Positions 26,918-36,621 of a stretch of DNA of 46,161 nucleotides are shown here, piece by piece (positions within the stretch are counted from its first letter, which is position 1; each line of letters opens with the position of its first letter). The DNA comes from Balneolaceae bacterium. GTDB taxonomy: Bacteria; Bacteroidota; Rhodothermia; Balneolales; Balneolaceae. The position numbers were made by a program, and so were the translations under genes. The DNA lies in NCBI GenBank assembly GCA_020832415.1, contig JAFIES010000130.1:1-46161 (forward strand). The letters are read 5' to 3'. The notes under the pieces are model-generated. The model did not search any database. It had not been told where the DNA came from and worked only from the letters and a program-made list of their open reading frames with translations.

Positions 26918-28177
26918 ATGGAGAGAACACCGATTCTTGCCATTTTGCTGTTTACACTTCTGCATCTTGCCTGGATGCCGTCACAACTATCTGCACAACC
27001 CGATTTAGAGCGTATATCTCTTGTTGAGCGCGGTGACGGATACGGGTACGTAATGCGATTTCATCTTACAGCTGCAGTTGATTCCTTCAAAGTATCGCAG
27101 CCGGAGCCTGAACTGATCCAGATGATGATCTATTCGCCAACTTTAACTGCGAATGATTTTCTTGAACCGGACCGGTTTTCAAACATCCGTAATGTAGAAT
27201 ATCATAAAAACCCATCCGGATTTGGTATAGACATTTTCCTTGAAGAGAACATCTTCCTGAAAGCAAATGCCTACCCCGATGCCAACAGACGGCATCTGCT
27301 TCTCAATATGGAGTGGTCAGACGCAACAGAAATTAACCGGCTCGCCGATGCATCTGAGTTTATCTTATGGCATAACTATATGGATGAGCTCTCAGTGATT
27401 GATTACGAATTTTATGAAGGAAGCAACGATGAGCTGATTCGCCTCAGAAATGGGTACGAATTTAACGTAATTGTGATTGATGCCGGCCACGGAGGTCATG
27501 ATCCCGGAGCCATAAATCGCAGCCTCGGCCTCCGCGAAAGCGACATAGCTCTTGCCGTTGCCCTGAAAGTAGGCGCCTATATCGAAGAGCACATGCCCGA
27601 CGTGGAAGTCATCTATACCCGTACAGATGACACTTTTGTGGATCTTGATGAACGTGGCCTCATTGCAACCCGGGCAAAAGGCGATCTTTTCGTCTCCATC
27701 CATGCTAATTCTGCAAGAAATGCCCAGGCTCACGGTACAGAAATCTATTTTCTCGGTATGGCCAGAAGCCAATCGGCCCTTGAGGTTATGAAACGTGAAA
27801 ACAGTGTTGTAAACCTTGAAAATGGCGGCGGCCCCATGCAGCTAAGTGATCAGGAACTGCTCATCTACGAAATGGCGAATGCCGGTAATATTGCCATTAG
27901 TGAGCGTATCGCTTCTATGATCGATGATCAGTTTCGTACGCGTGCTCAGCGGCGATCACGCGGTGTAAAACAAGCCGGCCTCATGGCCCTTTGGCACGCA
28001 TCTACTCCCGGAGTTTTGATTGAGTTGGGGTTCATTTCAAATCCCACTGAAGCGCGCTACATGGCCAGTGAGTATGGGCAAACCATATTAGCATCGGCCA
28101 TATTCAGGGCTATTCGCGACTTCAAGGAAGAGTACGACAGAAGCATTCGCAGGGAAAACAGAGCCAGCAATGAGTGA
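26918..28177 (+). CDS. Exported N-acetylmuramoyl-L-alanine amidase (Amidase_3, AmiC-like)
   Basis: 419 residues. The signal peptide (hydrophobic 6-20, cleavage near 'QLSAQ') sends it to the periplasm. Residues 30-165 form an AMIN-like beta domain for envelope targeting (inferred from position). The catalytic Amidase_3 domain (about 183-405) shows all zinc and catalytic residues: H191 in 'DAGHGGHDPGA', E207 in 'GLRESD', H262 in 'SIHANS', and the catalytic Glu369 in 'VLIELGFISN'. It cleaves the amide bond between MurNAc and the stem peptide during cell separation. A helical insert (about 285-345, 'QSALEVMKRENSVV') resembles the autoinhibitory helix of AmiB/AmiC-type enzymes that needs an activator. 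Its end overlaps the start of uridine kinase by eight bases. Confidence 0.94.
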   Translation: MERTPILAILLFTLLHLAWMPSQLSAQPDLERISLVERGDGYGYVMRFHLTAAVDSFKVSQPEPELIQMMIYSPTLTANDFLEPDRFSNIRNVEYHKNPSGFGIDIFLEENIFLKANAYPDANRRHLLLNMEWSDATEINRLADASEFILWHNYMDELSVIDYEFYEGSNDELIRLRNGYEFNVIVIDAGHGGHDPGAINRSLGLRESDIALAVALKVGAYIEEHMPDVEVIYTRTDDTFVDLDERGLIATRAKGDLFVSIHANSARNAQAHGTEIYFLGMARSQSALEVMKRENSVVNLENGGGPMQLSDQELLIYEMANAGNIAISERIASMIDDQFRTRAQRRSRGVKQAGLMALWHASTPGVLIELGFISNPTEARYMASEYGQTILASAIFRAIRDFKEEYDRSIRRENRASNE

Positions 28178-28793
28178 AGAACCTCTGATTATAGGAGTTG
28201 CGGGGGGAAGTGGTTCGGGAAAAACCACAGTTGTTAATAGAATTGTTAAAAGAATCGGGAGTGAAAACATTCTGCTTGTAGAGCATGACTCCTACTACCG
28301 TGACCTCAGCCATATCCCGCTCAGTGAACGAAAGAAACAAAATTTTGATCATCCCTCATCCCTCGAAACCGAGCTGATGATCCGCCACATTGATGCGCTT
28401 CGTAAAGGATACAAAATTGATCTTCCCGTTTATGATTTCGTAGCCCACACACGCTCCGAGAAAACCATTCCGGTTTCTCCTAAAAACATCATTCTAATTG
28501 ATGGAATATTGATATTCAGCGAACCCAAACTTCTTGAGCTGATGGATATCAAAATCTTTGTGGATACCGATGATGATGTTCGACTTCTGAGAAGATTAAA
28601 ACGCGATATTCAGGAACGCGGGCGAGATCTGGATGGGGTTCTGAATCAATACGAGACATTTGTGCGGCCAATGCACCTAGATTTTGTGGAGCCAAGCAAA
28701 CGGTATGCCGACATCATTATACCCCGTGGCGGAGAAAACCGGGTTGCCCTGGAAATGGTTATCGCCATGATCAATGGTAAACTTAATGGATAA
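28170..28793 (+). CDS. udk: Uridine kinase (uridine/cytidine salvage)
   Basis: 207 residues, usual for Udk. P-loop 'AGGSGSGKTT' (11-20), 'EHDSYYRDL' substrate segment (about 38-46), 'FDHPSS' and 'VYDFVAHTRS', and the lid arginines in 'RLLRRLKRDIQERGRDL'. It phosphorylates uridine and cytidine to UMP and CMP. It starts inside the amidase gene (ATGAGTGA), so it is translationally coupled. It ends three bases from the stop of the convergent coaX. Confidence 0.95.
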   Translation: MSEEPLIIGVAGGSGSGKTTVVNRIVKRIGSENILLVEHDSYYRDLSHIPLSERKKQNFDHPSSLETELMIRHIDALRKGYKIDLPVYDFVAHTRSEKTIPVSPKNIILIDGILIFSEPKLLELMDIKIFVDTDDDVRLLRRLKRDIQERGRDLDGVLNQYETFVRPMHLDFVEPSKRYADIIIPRGGENRVALEMVIAMINGKLNG

Positions 28794-28796
28794 GGT

Positions 28797-29528
28797 TTAC
28801 CGGTTTAGCATCTCGTAAAAATCTCTCATACCATCAAACAGCAGATGCTCCCACACCTGCAGATCGAAATCGTCTGTAAGCTGCTTTTTGATAAATTGTG
28901 AATCGCCGCCGGTCACAAAGATCGATGATTCGGGATGAGATCTCAGGTATTTTATCAAAAATTGTTTTATTGATTGTGCAAACCCCCAATATGCACCCCA
29001 TTGAATGGATTCGGCTGTTGATTTACCCGGCCATATTTGCGGTATCTCTTCAGGCGGAACCGGGAGTTCAGGCAATTTTTCGCTGATGGAGCCCTTAAGC
29101 ATTCCGAGGCCGGGCATAATAATTCCGCCCTCAAAAACTCCGGCCTGATTCATGTAATCAATCGTACAAGCACTGCCTGAATCAATAACAATCACACCGC
29201 TCTTCGTAATATTTTTTGCTGCAAGACAAACCAAAAAACGGTCAAGACCTAAGGTATCCGGGGTTCCATAATTCAGCATTTCATCAGGTATCAGCGATCG
29301 GTGCAGAACTGTAATGCGATCTTCCTCTAAAACAGATTGTATTCTCGTAAGAATATCTTCCCTAACAGAACTGATAACCAGGTTTCGATCTCTATCAAGA
29401 CTCTCCACTTCATGAATCACTTTGTCAACATCGTCCAGTGGCTGTTTAGAAAGTATCCTCCAGCCGCCATTTTGCCGAGCAGCAAGCTTTAGTGAACTGT
29501 TGCCAATATCAAGATAAATTGATTTCAT
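28797..29528 (-). CDS. coaX: Type III pantothenate kinase
   Basis: 243 residues when started at ATG 29528; the open frame extends to 29576 but the family N-terminus 'MKSIYLDIGNSSLKLA' begins here. Motifs: 'DIGNSS' (phosphate-1 loop), 'GTPDTLGLDRFL', 'VIDSGSACTIDYM', 'GGIIMPGLGMLKGSI' and 'FVTGGDS'. It catalyses the first step of CoA synthesis, ATP-dependent phosphorylation of pantothenate. Type III enzymes are not feedback-inhibited by CoA. It is convergent with udk. Confidence 0.95.
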   Translation of the reverse strand: MKSIYLDIGNSSLKLAARQNGGWRILSKQPLDDVDKVIHEVESLDRDRNLVISSVREDILTRIQSVLEEDRITVLHRSLIPDEMLNYGTPDTLGLDRFLVCLAAKNITKSGVIVIDSGSACTIDYMNQAGVFEGGIIMPGLGMLKGSISEKLPELPVPPEEIPQIWPGKSTAESIQWGAYWGFAQSIKQFLIKYLRSHPESSIFVTGGDSQFIKKQLTDDFDLQVWEHLLFDGMRDFYEMLNR

Positions 29529-29612
29529 TTGTGTAGTTTTGTGGGTCTGTAAAGTACCAAATTCTGAGCAGCTCAATAGTGTTCTTCAAATAAATTAATC
29601 AAATAGTAAAAA

Positions 29613-30335
29613 ATGGATTTATCGAATAAAACAGCAATTGTAACAGGTGCAAGCAGTGGTATTGGTATTGCGTTCAGTGAGAAACTGGTTCAGAAAGGTA
29701 CAAAAGTTTACGGTTTGGCAAGAAGGTTGAATAAGCTTCAGGAAATTCAGCAGCAGTTGGGTGACCTTTTCATCCCCGTTGAGATGGATATAACCCGTGC
29801 TAATGACATTGAAAACTGGGTGAAATCACAGTTTACTGAAGATTATTCTCCCGATATTCTAATCAACAATGCCGGTCTTGGAACGTTTGGAAACGTAGAA
29901 GAGCTGTCAATAGAAGATTGGGATACCATGATGAACACAAACCTGAACGGTGTGTTTTATATAACCAGGCAGGTAGTTCCTTTTATGAAGAAGAACCCCA
30001 ATCATTGTCACATTATTAATATATCGTCTGTAGCCGGTCTGCTTGGGAATCCTCAAATTTCGGCCTATAACGCAACAAAGTTCGGGCTGAGAGGATTTAG
30101 CGAAGCACTTTTTAAAGAACTCAGATACGACAAAATTAAGGTATCTACCATGTTTCCAGGCTCTATTGCCACTCACTTTTTCGGTGATGATAAGGAAGCA
30201 AATACCCACCCGAATATGATGCAGCCGGGCGATGTTGCCGATACACTCATCCATCTGCTGGAAACGCCCGATAATATTCTGATTAATGAAGTTACACTTC
30301 GCCCGTTAAACCCTAAAAACCCGGATAACCAGTGA
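29613..30335 (+). CDS. SDR-family oxidoreductase (FabG-like)
   Basis: 240 residues. 'TGASSGIG' near 11-18, 'NNAGLG' near 87, catalytic Ser in 'NISSVAGLLG', and 'YNATK' as YxxxK. 'GLARRLNKL' suggests NADP binding. It resembles 3-ketoacyl-ACP reductases in length, but the context (next to a lipoprotein, not fatty-acid genes) gives no support for that role. Its stop overlaps the GTG start of the DUF4296 lipoprotein by four bases (GTGA), so the two are translationally coupled. Confidence 0.88.
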   Translation: MDLSNKTAIVTGASSGIGIAFSEKLVQKGTKVYGLARRLNKLQEIQQQLGDLFIPVEMDITRANDIENWVKSQFTEDYSPDILINNAGLGTFGNVEELSIEDWDTMMNTNLNGVFYITRQVVPFMKKNPNHCHIINISSVAGLLGNPQISAYNATKFGLRGFSEALFKELRYDKIKVSTMFPGSIATHFFGDDKEANTHPNMMQPGDVADTLIHLLETPDNILINEVTLRPLNPKNPDNQ

Positions 30336-31114
30336 GATTATTACTGCTTATTTTTGCCGGTTTGATGCTGTTCACAGCATGCACTGATTCCCAGCCGGAC
30401 ACCCTTGTGCCTGAAGATATTTACGAAAGTATATTCATCGAACTGGCAATTATTGATCAACTTGAAGAAGTACTGCTTGGTGGCCATACCCGCAGAGAAC
30501 TTCGCCAAAAAGTGTACCAGCACTATGGTGTTACGGCCGAGGACTTTGCTATTTCACATGAATATTACGAGCAAAATATTGATGAACAGATTCAGCGAAT
30601 TGAGCGCATCAATGAGCGGCTGAGAGATGAACGATCAGCCATTGACGAGAGCGAACGTCAATTCAGAGATCAAAACAGGCGATCTGCAGAGTCACTCAGG
30701 GAGCAGATTTTCAACCGGCCGCAAACAGTAACCGAGGATGATCAGCCCATCAATGGTTCACCAGGCACTCCTGTTGAAGAGTCTGAGGAATCACCTGTTA
30801 TGGGGCAAGTCGATTCCACAGCGGTTCCTGATTTCGGTGTAGTTCAGTTCGATCCGGATGGTCAGTTCACGGTTCAGGTTCAGGTTCAAACTAAACTGAA
30901 TCGGGTTGATGCCGAAGTTAAAATAAACGAGTGGATTGAAAGAGGGTTTGAACATGCATCTCTGAAAGAGGTGCAACATGAGAATACGGATGAAACCCGA
31001 TATACAATCGTTCTTGGAAACCTCAACAGCTTACAGGAAGCTGAGGCACTGCAAGAAATCATCTTGGAAGTGATTGATGTTGATCTCCGGATCACAAGCA
31101 GAGATGAGAACTAA
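30332..31114 (+). CDS. DUF4296 lipoprotein with C-terminal SPOR-like domain
   Basis: 260 residues with a GTG start fixed by the GTGA overlap. Lipobox 'LMLFTAC', lipidated C17. Residues ~22-110 match the DUF4296 pattern of Bacteroidota lipoproteins ('LVPEDIYESIFIELAIIDQL', 'VYQHYGVTAEDFAISHEYYE'). A charged coiled-coil stretch (about 85-135, 'RIERINERLRDER') and a Pro/Glu linker follow. The C-terminal ~80 residues ('FTVQVQVQTKLNRVDAEVKI', 'YTIVLGNLNSLQEAEALQ') look like a SPOR domain, which in other proteins binds denuded septal peptidoglycan. DUF4296 proteins are usually only ~120-150 residues, so this is an extended version. Nearby amidase and envelope genes fit a cell-wall role. Convergent with recQ, overlapping by four bases. 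Confidence 0.82.
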   Translation: MRLLLLIFAGLMLFTACTDSQPDTLVPEDIYESIFIELAIIDQLEEVLLGGHTRRELRQKVYQHYGVTAEDFAISHEYYEQNIDEQIQRIERINERLRDERSAIDESERQFRDQNRRSAESLREQIFNRPQTVTEDDQPINGSPGTPVEESEESPVMGQVDSTAVPDFGVVQFDPDGQFTVQVQVQTKLNRVDAEVKINEWIERGFEHASLKEVQHENTDETRYTIVLGNLNSLQEAEALQEIILEVIDVDLRITSRDEN

Positions 31115-33039
31115 CTTTTCAGGCTGTAGGTAGTCCCATCTTCTGATACAGCAAGGATATTTTCACGAAGCATATAGGCAACTACTTTTTTACACTTAGC
31201 CCTCTTCCAGCCTGTCTCTTTTTTGATTTCCAAAGCAGATTTTTGCCCTTCCATAAGTGTGTTTTTTATCGTATCAACATCACTTTTATCAAAGTTCAAA
31301 CTCTCTTCTGAAGCTGACTTCACGCAGTTATCGCATTTACCACATGGATCAGCATCAGTTTCTCCAAAATAAGTTCGCAAAAAGACCTCTCGGCACCGTT
31401 TTGTAGCTGCATAGCGATGCATATAGCTTAATTTTTTCAATAAAATATCTTTGTATGCATACGCTTTATTGTGATCTATGTGCAGTTTCGCCCCTCTCGC
31501 TTCCAATAAGCGCACAAATCTTGTCTCCTCAAGGTATTGAGCTATCAAAATTTTATCCTGAGCCTCAAAAACATTCAAAGCCTTTTTAAGCTGGTTTTTA
31601 TTTGCCTGAAGTTTTTCGAGCAACATCTCTTCCTTTAAATAGACGAACTCGCCGTGAGATTTAGGTCCTGCCTGGCGATAGAGCGTATCCAGAAACTCTG
31701 CTTTTCCTTCAGGAGATTCACTGATAAACTGCAGCAGATAGTCACTGTCTGCAATAAACCGAATACCAATTTTTTGCGACTCTGTACTGCTCATCTCAAT
31801 AACACCCAGCCGCTGCAACACCTCCAGAGCAGTGCCAAGTTTTGGCACTGAGGCTTTGAATCTTTTGGAAACTGAATTAATATCTACCGGCTCGGCTCTC
31901 TCCATTTCACTGCCAATTGCAAGTTCAAGCTCATCACAAAGTGCATCGTACGCTTTTTGAAGGGCGCTATATTCTGGGTACGATTTTTCGATTCTCTGTT
32001 TCAGATAATTTACATCGCTTTTTTTATAGAGAAGAATCGGGTAACTCTCCTTTCCATCACGCCCGGCCCGGCCGGCCTCCTGGTAATATGCTTCCAGTGA
32101 AAAGGGCATCGAATGGTGAACCACATACCGGCAATCTGCTTTATCGATTCCCATACCGAATGCGTTTGTTGCTGCAACCAGTGGCACCTCGCCCGACACC
32201 CATTCACGCTGAATTAATTCGCGCTGTTTTGGGTGAAGTCCGGCATGATACGGTTTGGCAGACACTCCTTTTTTGCTGAAATACTCCGAGTATTCTTCAC
32301 AATCCCTGCGGGTTGAGCAGTACAGGATACCACTGCCCATTTTGGCAGCTTTGAGAACTGCTTTTGAAACATCTTCTCTTTTCTTATCCGATTGTTTTAC
32401 CCACCAGATCAAATTTTCTCGCTTGAATCCACTTGTTATCACCGATGGATTTTTAAACCTGAGTGATTTGAGAAGATCTTCACGTACTTCGGGAGTTGCA
32501 GTGGCTGTTAATGCGAGCCATCTCACATCTGAACTCAGCTCTTCCAGTTCATCCCGAATATTTCGATAGGATGGCCTGAAATCATGCCCCCATTCTGATA
32601 TACAGTGTGCTTCATCGATTGCTACCATGCTGATGTTCAACCGGGGCTGTTCCGCTTTCCAAAGATGTGTGGATAATCGCTCGGGGGCTAAATATATCAT
32701 TTTATACATGCCGTTTCGGGCATTTACAAGGCGCTGTTCCACCTCATACGATGAAAGTGTACTATTGATGAATGCAGCCCGTATCCCAAGAGATTTCAGC
32801 TGATCTACCTGATCCTGCATCAAAGCAACCAGTGGCGAAATCACCACTGTAAGCCCGTCCATCAACATAGCAGGTACCTGGTAACAGAGCGATTTACCGC
32901 CTCCTGTAGGAAAAAGAACAAGGGTTTGATTGCCTTCAAGTGTAGACCGGATCGCCTTCTCCTGACCTTTTCTAAATGAATCGTACCCCCAGTACTTATT
33001 CAGTACGTCTCTCGCATTTTCGAGGGTAAGTTCGGCCAT
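31111..33039 (-). CDS. recQ: RecQ-family ATP-dependent DNA helicase
   Basis: 642 residues. Helicase motifs: 'PTGGGKS' Walker A (44-50), 'DEAH' (142-145), 'LALTATATPEV', 'GILYCSTRRDCEEYS', 'AFGMGIDKADCRYVVHH' and the motif VI 'YYQEAGRAGRDG'. The zinc-binding cysteines appear at C549, C566, C569 and C572, unusually close to the C-terminus, after a large inserted helical/winged-helix region. The HRDC domain is absent. This is the Bacteroidota-type arrangement rather than that of E. coli RecQ. It unwinds 3'-to-5' in recombination and repair. It ends within the convergent DUF4296 gene. Confidence 0.93.
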   Translation of the reverse strand: MAELTLENARDVLNKYWGYDSFRKGQEKAIRSTLEGNQTLVLFPTGGGKSLCYQVPAMLMDGLTVVISPLVALMQDQVDQLKSLGIRAAFINSTLSSYEVEQRLVNARNGMYKMIYLAPERLSTHLWKAEQPRLNISMVAIDEAHCISEWGHDFRPSYRNIRDELEELSSDVRWLALTATATPEVREDLLKSLRFKNPSVITSGFKRENLIWWVKQSDKKREDVSKAVLKAAKMGSGILYCSTRRDCEEYSEYFSKKGVSAKPYHAGLHPKQRELIQREWVSGEVPLVAATNAFGMGIDKADCRYVVHHSMPFSLEAYYQEAGRAGRDGKESYPILLYKKSDVNYLKQRIEKSYPEYSALQKAYDALCDELELAIGSEMERAEPVDINSVSKRFKASVPKLGTALEVLQRLGVIEMSSTESQKIGIRFIADSDYLLQFISESPEGKAEFLDTLYRQAGPKSHGEFVYLKEEMLLEKLQANKNQLKKALNVFEAQDKILIAQYLEETRFVRLLEARGAKLHIDHNKAYAYKDILLKKLSYMHRYAATKRCREVFLRTYFGETDADPCGKCDNCVKSASEESLNFDKSDVDTIKNTLMEGQKSALEIKKETGWKRAKCKKVVAYMLRENILAVSEDGTTYSLKS

Positions 33040-33079
33040 ATTTCGTCAATTATCGATTTACTGCATGAAGTCTCAGCAC

Positions 33080-33814
33080 TTAGAAACTAATCACAACTCC
33101 CAGTTTAAAATAGAGGAGATTTGTTTCGGATCGGCTTACATCATAGAGCACTTCTCCCGGTCTAGAAACTACATCAATTGAACCTTCCTGAAGATATTCA
33201 GCCTCTCTTCCAAACATGTAGCGGCTTGCGAGAGTTAAATAAACTCCCGATGGTGCAATTTCATCCGGTTCGCGTACAGTTGACCTGTCTTGATACAACC
33301 TGAATTGAACCCCGGCCCCAAAACCATAACTAAGTGCAGTATCTTCGAAATTTGTATCTCTGAGCCTCTCCTCCCCGCTGAATGATCCTCTGTCCCGAAT
33401 AACGGTTTCTGTGTAGAAATAGTTAAAGCCCACAAGACCTTCAACATAAGGGCGAACGGTAGTTGGTGGCGGAATTAACCTGAGTAAAATATCTCCGTGC
33501 ACCAGATTGTAACTGTTTTCAACTTCAACCCGAAGATCCGGAATGGTAGTACTGAGGGGAGCATCACGAACATCTCGCCCAAAATTCATAAAACCGAACT
33601 CCAGGCCAAGCATAAAAGGTGTATTCCCAAAGCGATAACCACCCATGATGTTCAAACCCCAACCAAGTTTATCTAACTGATCGCTGAACTCACCTTGTGG
33701 GGCTGCAAGATCGAAATCAAGCGCAACCTGTAACTCTTGAGAATGTGCATTTTTTGAGTGACCTAAAAAAAGAACGATGAACAAAAGGCAGGCAAAAAGT
33801 AGTCTTGATCGCAT
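33080..33814 (-). CDS. Outer-membrane beta-barrel protein
   Basis: 244 residues. Signal peptide 'LLFACLLFIVLFLGHS' (cleavage near 'NAHSQ'). The mature part alternates hydrophobic residues in strands with glycine and aromatics ('GWGLNIMGGYRF', 'LGLEFGFMNFG', 'YVEGLVGFNYF', 'YGFGAGVQFRLY'). It ends 'LLYFKLGVVISF', a C-terminal aromatic typical of BAM-inserted barrels. About eight strands are expected (OmpA/OprF-like small barrel). It lies 21 nt after the sdhB terminator and so has its own promoter in the short gap. Function unknown; it could be a pore or an adhesion-related barrel. Confidence 0.8.
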   Translation of the reverse strand: MRSRLLFACLLFIVLFLGHSKNAHSQELQVALDFDLAAPQGEFSDQLDKLGWGLNIMGGYRFGNTPFMLGLEFGFMNFGRDVRDAPLSTTIPDLRVEVENSYNLVHGDILLRLIPPPTTVRPYVEGLVGFNYFYTETVIRDRGSFSGEERLRDTNFEDTALSYGFGAGVQFRLYQDRSTVREPDEIAPSGVYLTLASRYMFGREAEYLQEGSIDVVSRPGEVLYDVSRSETNLLYFKLGVVISF

Positions 33815-33834
33815 ATTGGTAAATTTTAGTAATT

Positions 33835-33869
33835 AAAAAAAAGGCTTTGATGAATCATCAAAGCCTTTT
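33835..33869 (-). terminator. Rho-independent terminator of the sdhCAB operon
   Basis: On the minus strand AAAAGGCTTTGAT and ATCAAAGCCTTTT form a stem of 9-11 bp with a small loop, followed by eight T (A-run at 33835-33842 on the plus strand). It lies about 45 nt after the sdhB stop. Confidence 0.9.
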
Positions 33870-33913
33870 CAAAATTATAGAAGTCTGCCTTGTAATCAAA
33901 CAAGATTATAGGA

Positions 33914-34660
33914 TTAAAATATTGCCTTGATATAGTCTCTGCGCATTTCAGCAATTGCTGATATGCTGATTCCAACCGGGCAAACCGCTTCACATTCTGC
34001 GTAGTTTGAGCAATCACCAAAACCTTCTTTCTCCATTTGATTAACCATCGCGATAGTTCGTTTATCGCGTTCCGGCTGACCCTGAGGCAAACTGTTAAGG
34101 TGTGCAATTTTTGCACCTGTAAACAGTGCTGCAGATGAGTTGGGGCAAGCGGCCACACAACCGCCGCAACCTATACAGGTAGCATAATCAAATGCATCAT
34201 TTGACGTATCCTGAGCTACTGGTATAAGATTCGCTTCGGGGGCTGCGCCTGTTTTAACAGAGATGTATCCACCCGCTTCGATAATTCTGTCGAAAGCGCT
34301 GCGATCAACCACAAGATCTTTCACAATCGGGAAAGCTGCTGCTCTTGGCGGTTCAATTACGATCGTATCTCCATCGTTGTAGGTACGCATGTGCAACTGG
34401 CAGGCAGCTGTCTTATGCTTTGGACCGTGTGCCCGGCCGTTAATTACCATATTGCATGAACCACAAATGCCCTCACGGCAGTCGTAGTCGAACTCAACAG
34501 GATCTTTACCTTCTTTGATAAGCTTTTCATTCAGTACATCAAGCATTTCAAGGAAAGACATATGCTCGCTTACTTCATCAAGCTTATAGTCCTCAAATTT
34601 ACCGGGCGTTTCTGCGTTTTTTTGCCGCCAGACTTTAAGGTTAATTGTCATTAAACTCAT
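33914..34660 (-). CDS. sdhB: Succinate dehydrogenase/fumarate reductase iron-sulfur subunit
   Basis: 248 residues, complete. The [2Fe-2S] ligands are C61, C66, C69 ('CREGICGSC') and C87. The [4Fe-4S] and [3Fe-4S] ligands are in '[12 protein letters not shown]' (C162, C165, C168, C172) and '[14 protein letters not shown]' (C217, C223, C227). The spacing matches Bacteroidota SdhB. It carries electrons from the flavoprotein to the quinone site in the inner membrane. It starts 11 nt after the sdhA stop. Confidence 0.96.
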   Translation of the reverse strand: MSLMTINLKVWRQKNAETPGKFEDYKLDEVSEHMSFLEMLDVLNEKLIKEGKDPVEFDYDCREGICGSCNMVINGRAHGPKHKTAACQLHMRTYNDGDTIVIEPPRAAAFPIVKDLVVDRSAFDRIIEAGGYISVKTGAAPEANLIPVAQDTSNDAFDYATCIGCGGCVAACPNSSAALFTGAKIAHLNSLPQGQPERDKRTIAMVNQMEKEGFGDCSNYAECEAVCPVGISISAIAEMRRDYIKAIF

Positions 34661-34671
34661 AAAATATCCTG

Positions 34672-36591
34672 TTATTTATAGCTTCTTTGTTTCAATTCAA
34701 CAAACTCGAAATCGAGTTCTTCTTTGTGAAGTTTGGTTTCAAGCTTACCATTTACTCCCAGATATTCGTATGCCGAAACAAAAGCATACTCCTTATCATT
34801 TCTGAGGGCTTCACCTTCTTCAGTTTGATACTCATCTCGCAGATGGCAACCGCATGATTCGCCTCTGTCCAGTGCATCGATGGCCATGAGCTCTGCAAGT
34901 TCAAAGTAATCAGCCACGCGGTAGGCAAACTCCAGATACTTATTGAAGTAGTTTGCATCGCCCGGCACATTTACATTTTGCCAGAACTCCTCACGTAACG
35001 CTCTGATCTCTTCGATGGCAGACTCAAGCCCTTCTTTGCTTCTTGAGATGCCAACTTTGTCCCACATAATCTTACCAAGCTCACGGTGGAACTCAATCAC
35101 AGTTTTACTGCCTTTAATTGAGAGCAGTTTATCCATGATTTTTGTTGAGCTTTCAGCAGCTTCATCAAATGCTTTATGATCGGTTGAAACCTTTGGCAGA
35201 TCCTCATCCGCAATGTAGTTTCCAACTGTGTAAGGCACGATAAAGTAGCCATCAGAAAGTCCCTGCATCAGTGCACTTGCACCCAGCCTGTTTGCACCGT
35301 GATCAGAGAAATTTGCTTCACCGGCTACGAAGAGTCCCGGGATGTTACTCATCAGGTTGTAATCTACCCAGAGACCGCCCATTGTATAGTGAACGGCAGG
35401 GAAAATCCGCATCGGTACTTCATATGGATTTTCATCCGTAATATTCTGATACATGTCAAAAAGGTTACCATACTTGGCTTGTATTACCTCTTTACTGTCG
35501 CGCTTGATGGCATCACGGAAATCGAGATAGACAGCCAGGCCGGTATCGCCCACGCCGAGGCCTTCATCGCATACCAGTTTGGCACTTCTTGAAGCAACAT
35601 CACGCGGAACGAGATTACCAAAACTTGGATATCGCTCTTCGAGATAGTAGTATCGGTCCTCTTCCGGAATCTGATTAGGCGGACGTTTTTCATCTTTATC
35701 TCTCGGTACCCAAACACGGCCATCATTTCTCAAGCTTTCACTCATCAAAGTGAGTTTTGACTGATAATCGCCCGATACCGGAATACACGTTGGGTGAATC
35801 TGTACAAAGCAAGGATTTGCAAATGCAGCACCGCGTTTGTGGCATCTCCATGCTGCCGTAGCATTTGAATTTTTGGCATTGGTTGAGAGATAAAACACAT
35901 TTCCATAACCACCGGTACAGAGAATCACCGCATCGGCTTCATACCTGTTGATGGTGCCCTTCACAAGATCACGGGTGATAATTCCTCTCGCTTTTCCATC
36001 TATCAAAACGAGATCGAGCATTTCGTGCCGGTTATACATTTTTACCCGGCCCGAGTGTACTTCTTTCATCATGGCCTGATAAGCACCCAGCAGAAGCTGC
36101 TGCCCTGTCTGGCCACGGGAGTAGAACGTACGAGATACCTGCGCACCACCGAATGATCTGTTATCGAGCAAGCCGCCATATTCACGCCCAAATGGCACGC
36201 CCTGCGCCACAGCCTGATCGATAATGTAATTTGAATTTTCTGCCAGACGGTACACATTCGCTTCACGGCTTCTGTAATCTCCACCTTTGATGGTATCGTA
36301 GAAAAGCCTCCAGACACTATCGCCATCATTCTGGTAATTCTTTGCAGCATTAATACCACCCTGTGCAGCAATACTGTGGGCTCGCCGGGGAGAATCGAGA
36401 ATACTGAAAACCTCAACATTGTAACCCAGTTCGGATAAACTTGCTGCTGCAGAAGCTCCGGCTAATCCGGTACCCACAACAATAACCTTATGCTTTCTCT
36501 TATTGTTTGGCGACAACAGGTGAATATCGTTTCTGTGCTTGGTCCACTTCTCGGCTAAAGGGCCTGAAGGTATTTTAGGATCTAATTTCAT
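34672..36591 (-). CDS. sdhA: Succinate dehydrogenase/fumarate reductase flavoprotein subunit
   Basis: 639 residues, the usual length for Bacteroidota SdhA. FAD-binding '[17 protein letters not shown]' (36-52), covalent FAD histidine H72 in '[16 protein letters not shown]', '[11 protein letters not shown]' near 262, substrate-site '[11 protein letters not shown]' near 395, and '[10 protein letters not shown]' near 430. The C-terminal part with 'CGCHLRDEY' is typical. It oxidises succinate to fumarate in the TCA cycle, or the reverse. Middle gene of sdhCAB. Confidence 0.97.
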   Translation of the reverse strand: MKLDPKIPSGPLAEKWTKHRNDIHLLSPNNKRKHKVIVVGTGLAGASAAASLSELGYNVEVFSILDSPRRAHSIAAQGGINAAKNYQNDGDSVWRLFYDTIKGGDYRSREANVYRLAENSNYIIDQAVAQGVPFGREYGGLLDNRSFGGAQVSRTFYSRGQTGQQLLLGAYQAMMKEVHSGRVKMYNRHEMLDLVLIDGKARGIITRDLVKGTINRYEADAVILCTGGYGNVFYLSTNAKNSNATAAWRCHKRGAAFANPCFVQIHPTCIPVSGDYQSKLTLMSESLRNDGRVWVPRDKDEKRPPNQIPEEDRYYYLEERYPSFGNLVPRDVASRSAKLVCDEGLGVGDTGLAVYLDFRDAIKRDSKEVIQAKYGNLFDMYQNITDENPYEVPMRIFPAVHYTMGGLWVDYNLMSNIPGLFVAGEANFSDHGANRLGASALMQGLSDGYFIVPYTVGNYIADEDLPKVSTDHKAFDEAAESSTKIMDKLLSIKGSKTVIEFHRELGKIMWDKVGISRSKEGLESAIEEIRALREEFWQNVNVPGDANYFNKYLEFAYRVADYFELAELMAIDALDRGESCGCHLRDEYQTEEGEALRNDKEYAFVSAYEYLGVNGKLETKLHKEELDFEFVELKQRSYK

Positions 36592-36621
36592 AATCTTTGA
36601 TTTGATCAGTTAAAAAACCGG

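Noticed and set aside
29529-29576. Extended N-terminus of CoaX (16 extra residues)
   Set aside because: The family N-terminus begins at ATG 29528; the extension has no family counterpart.
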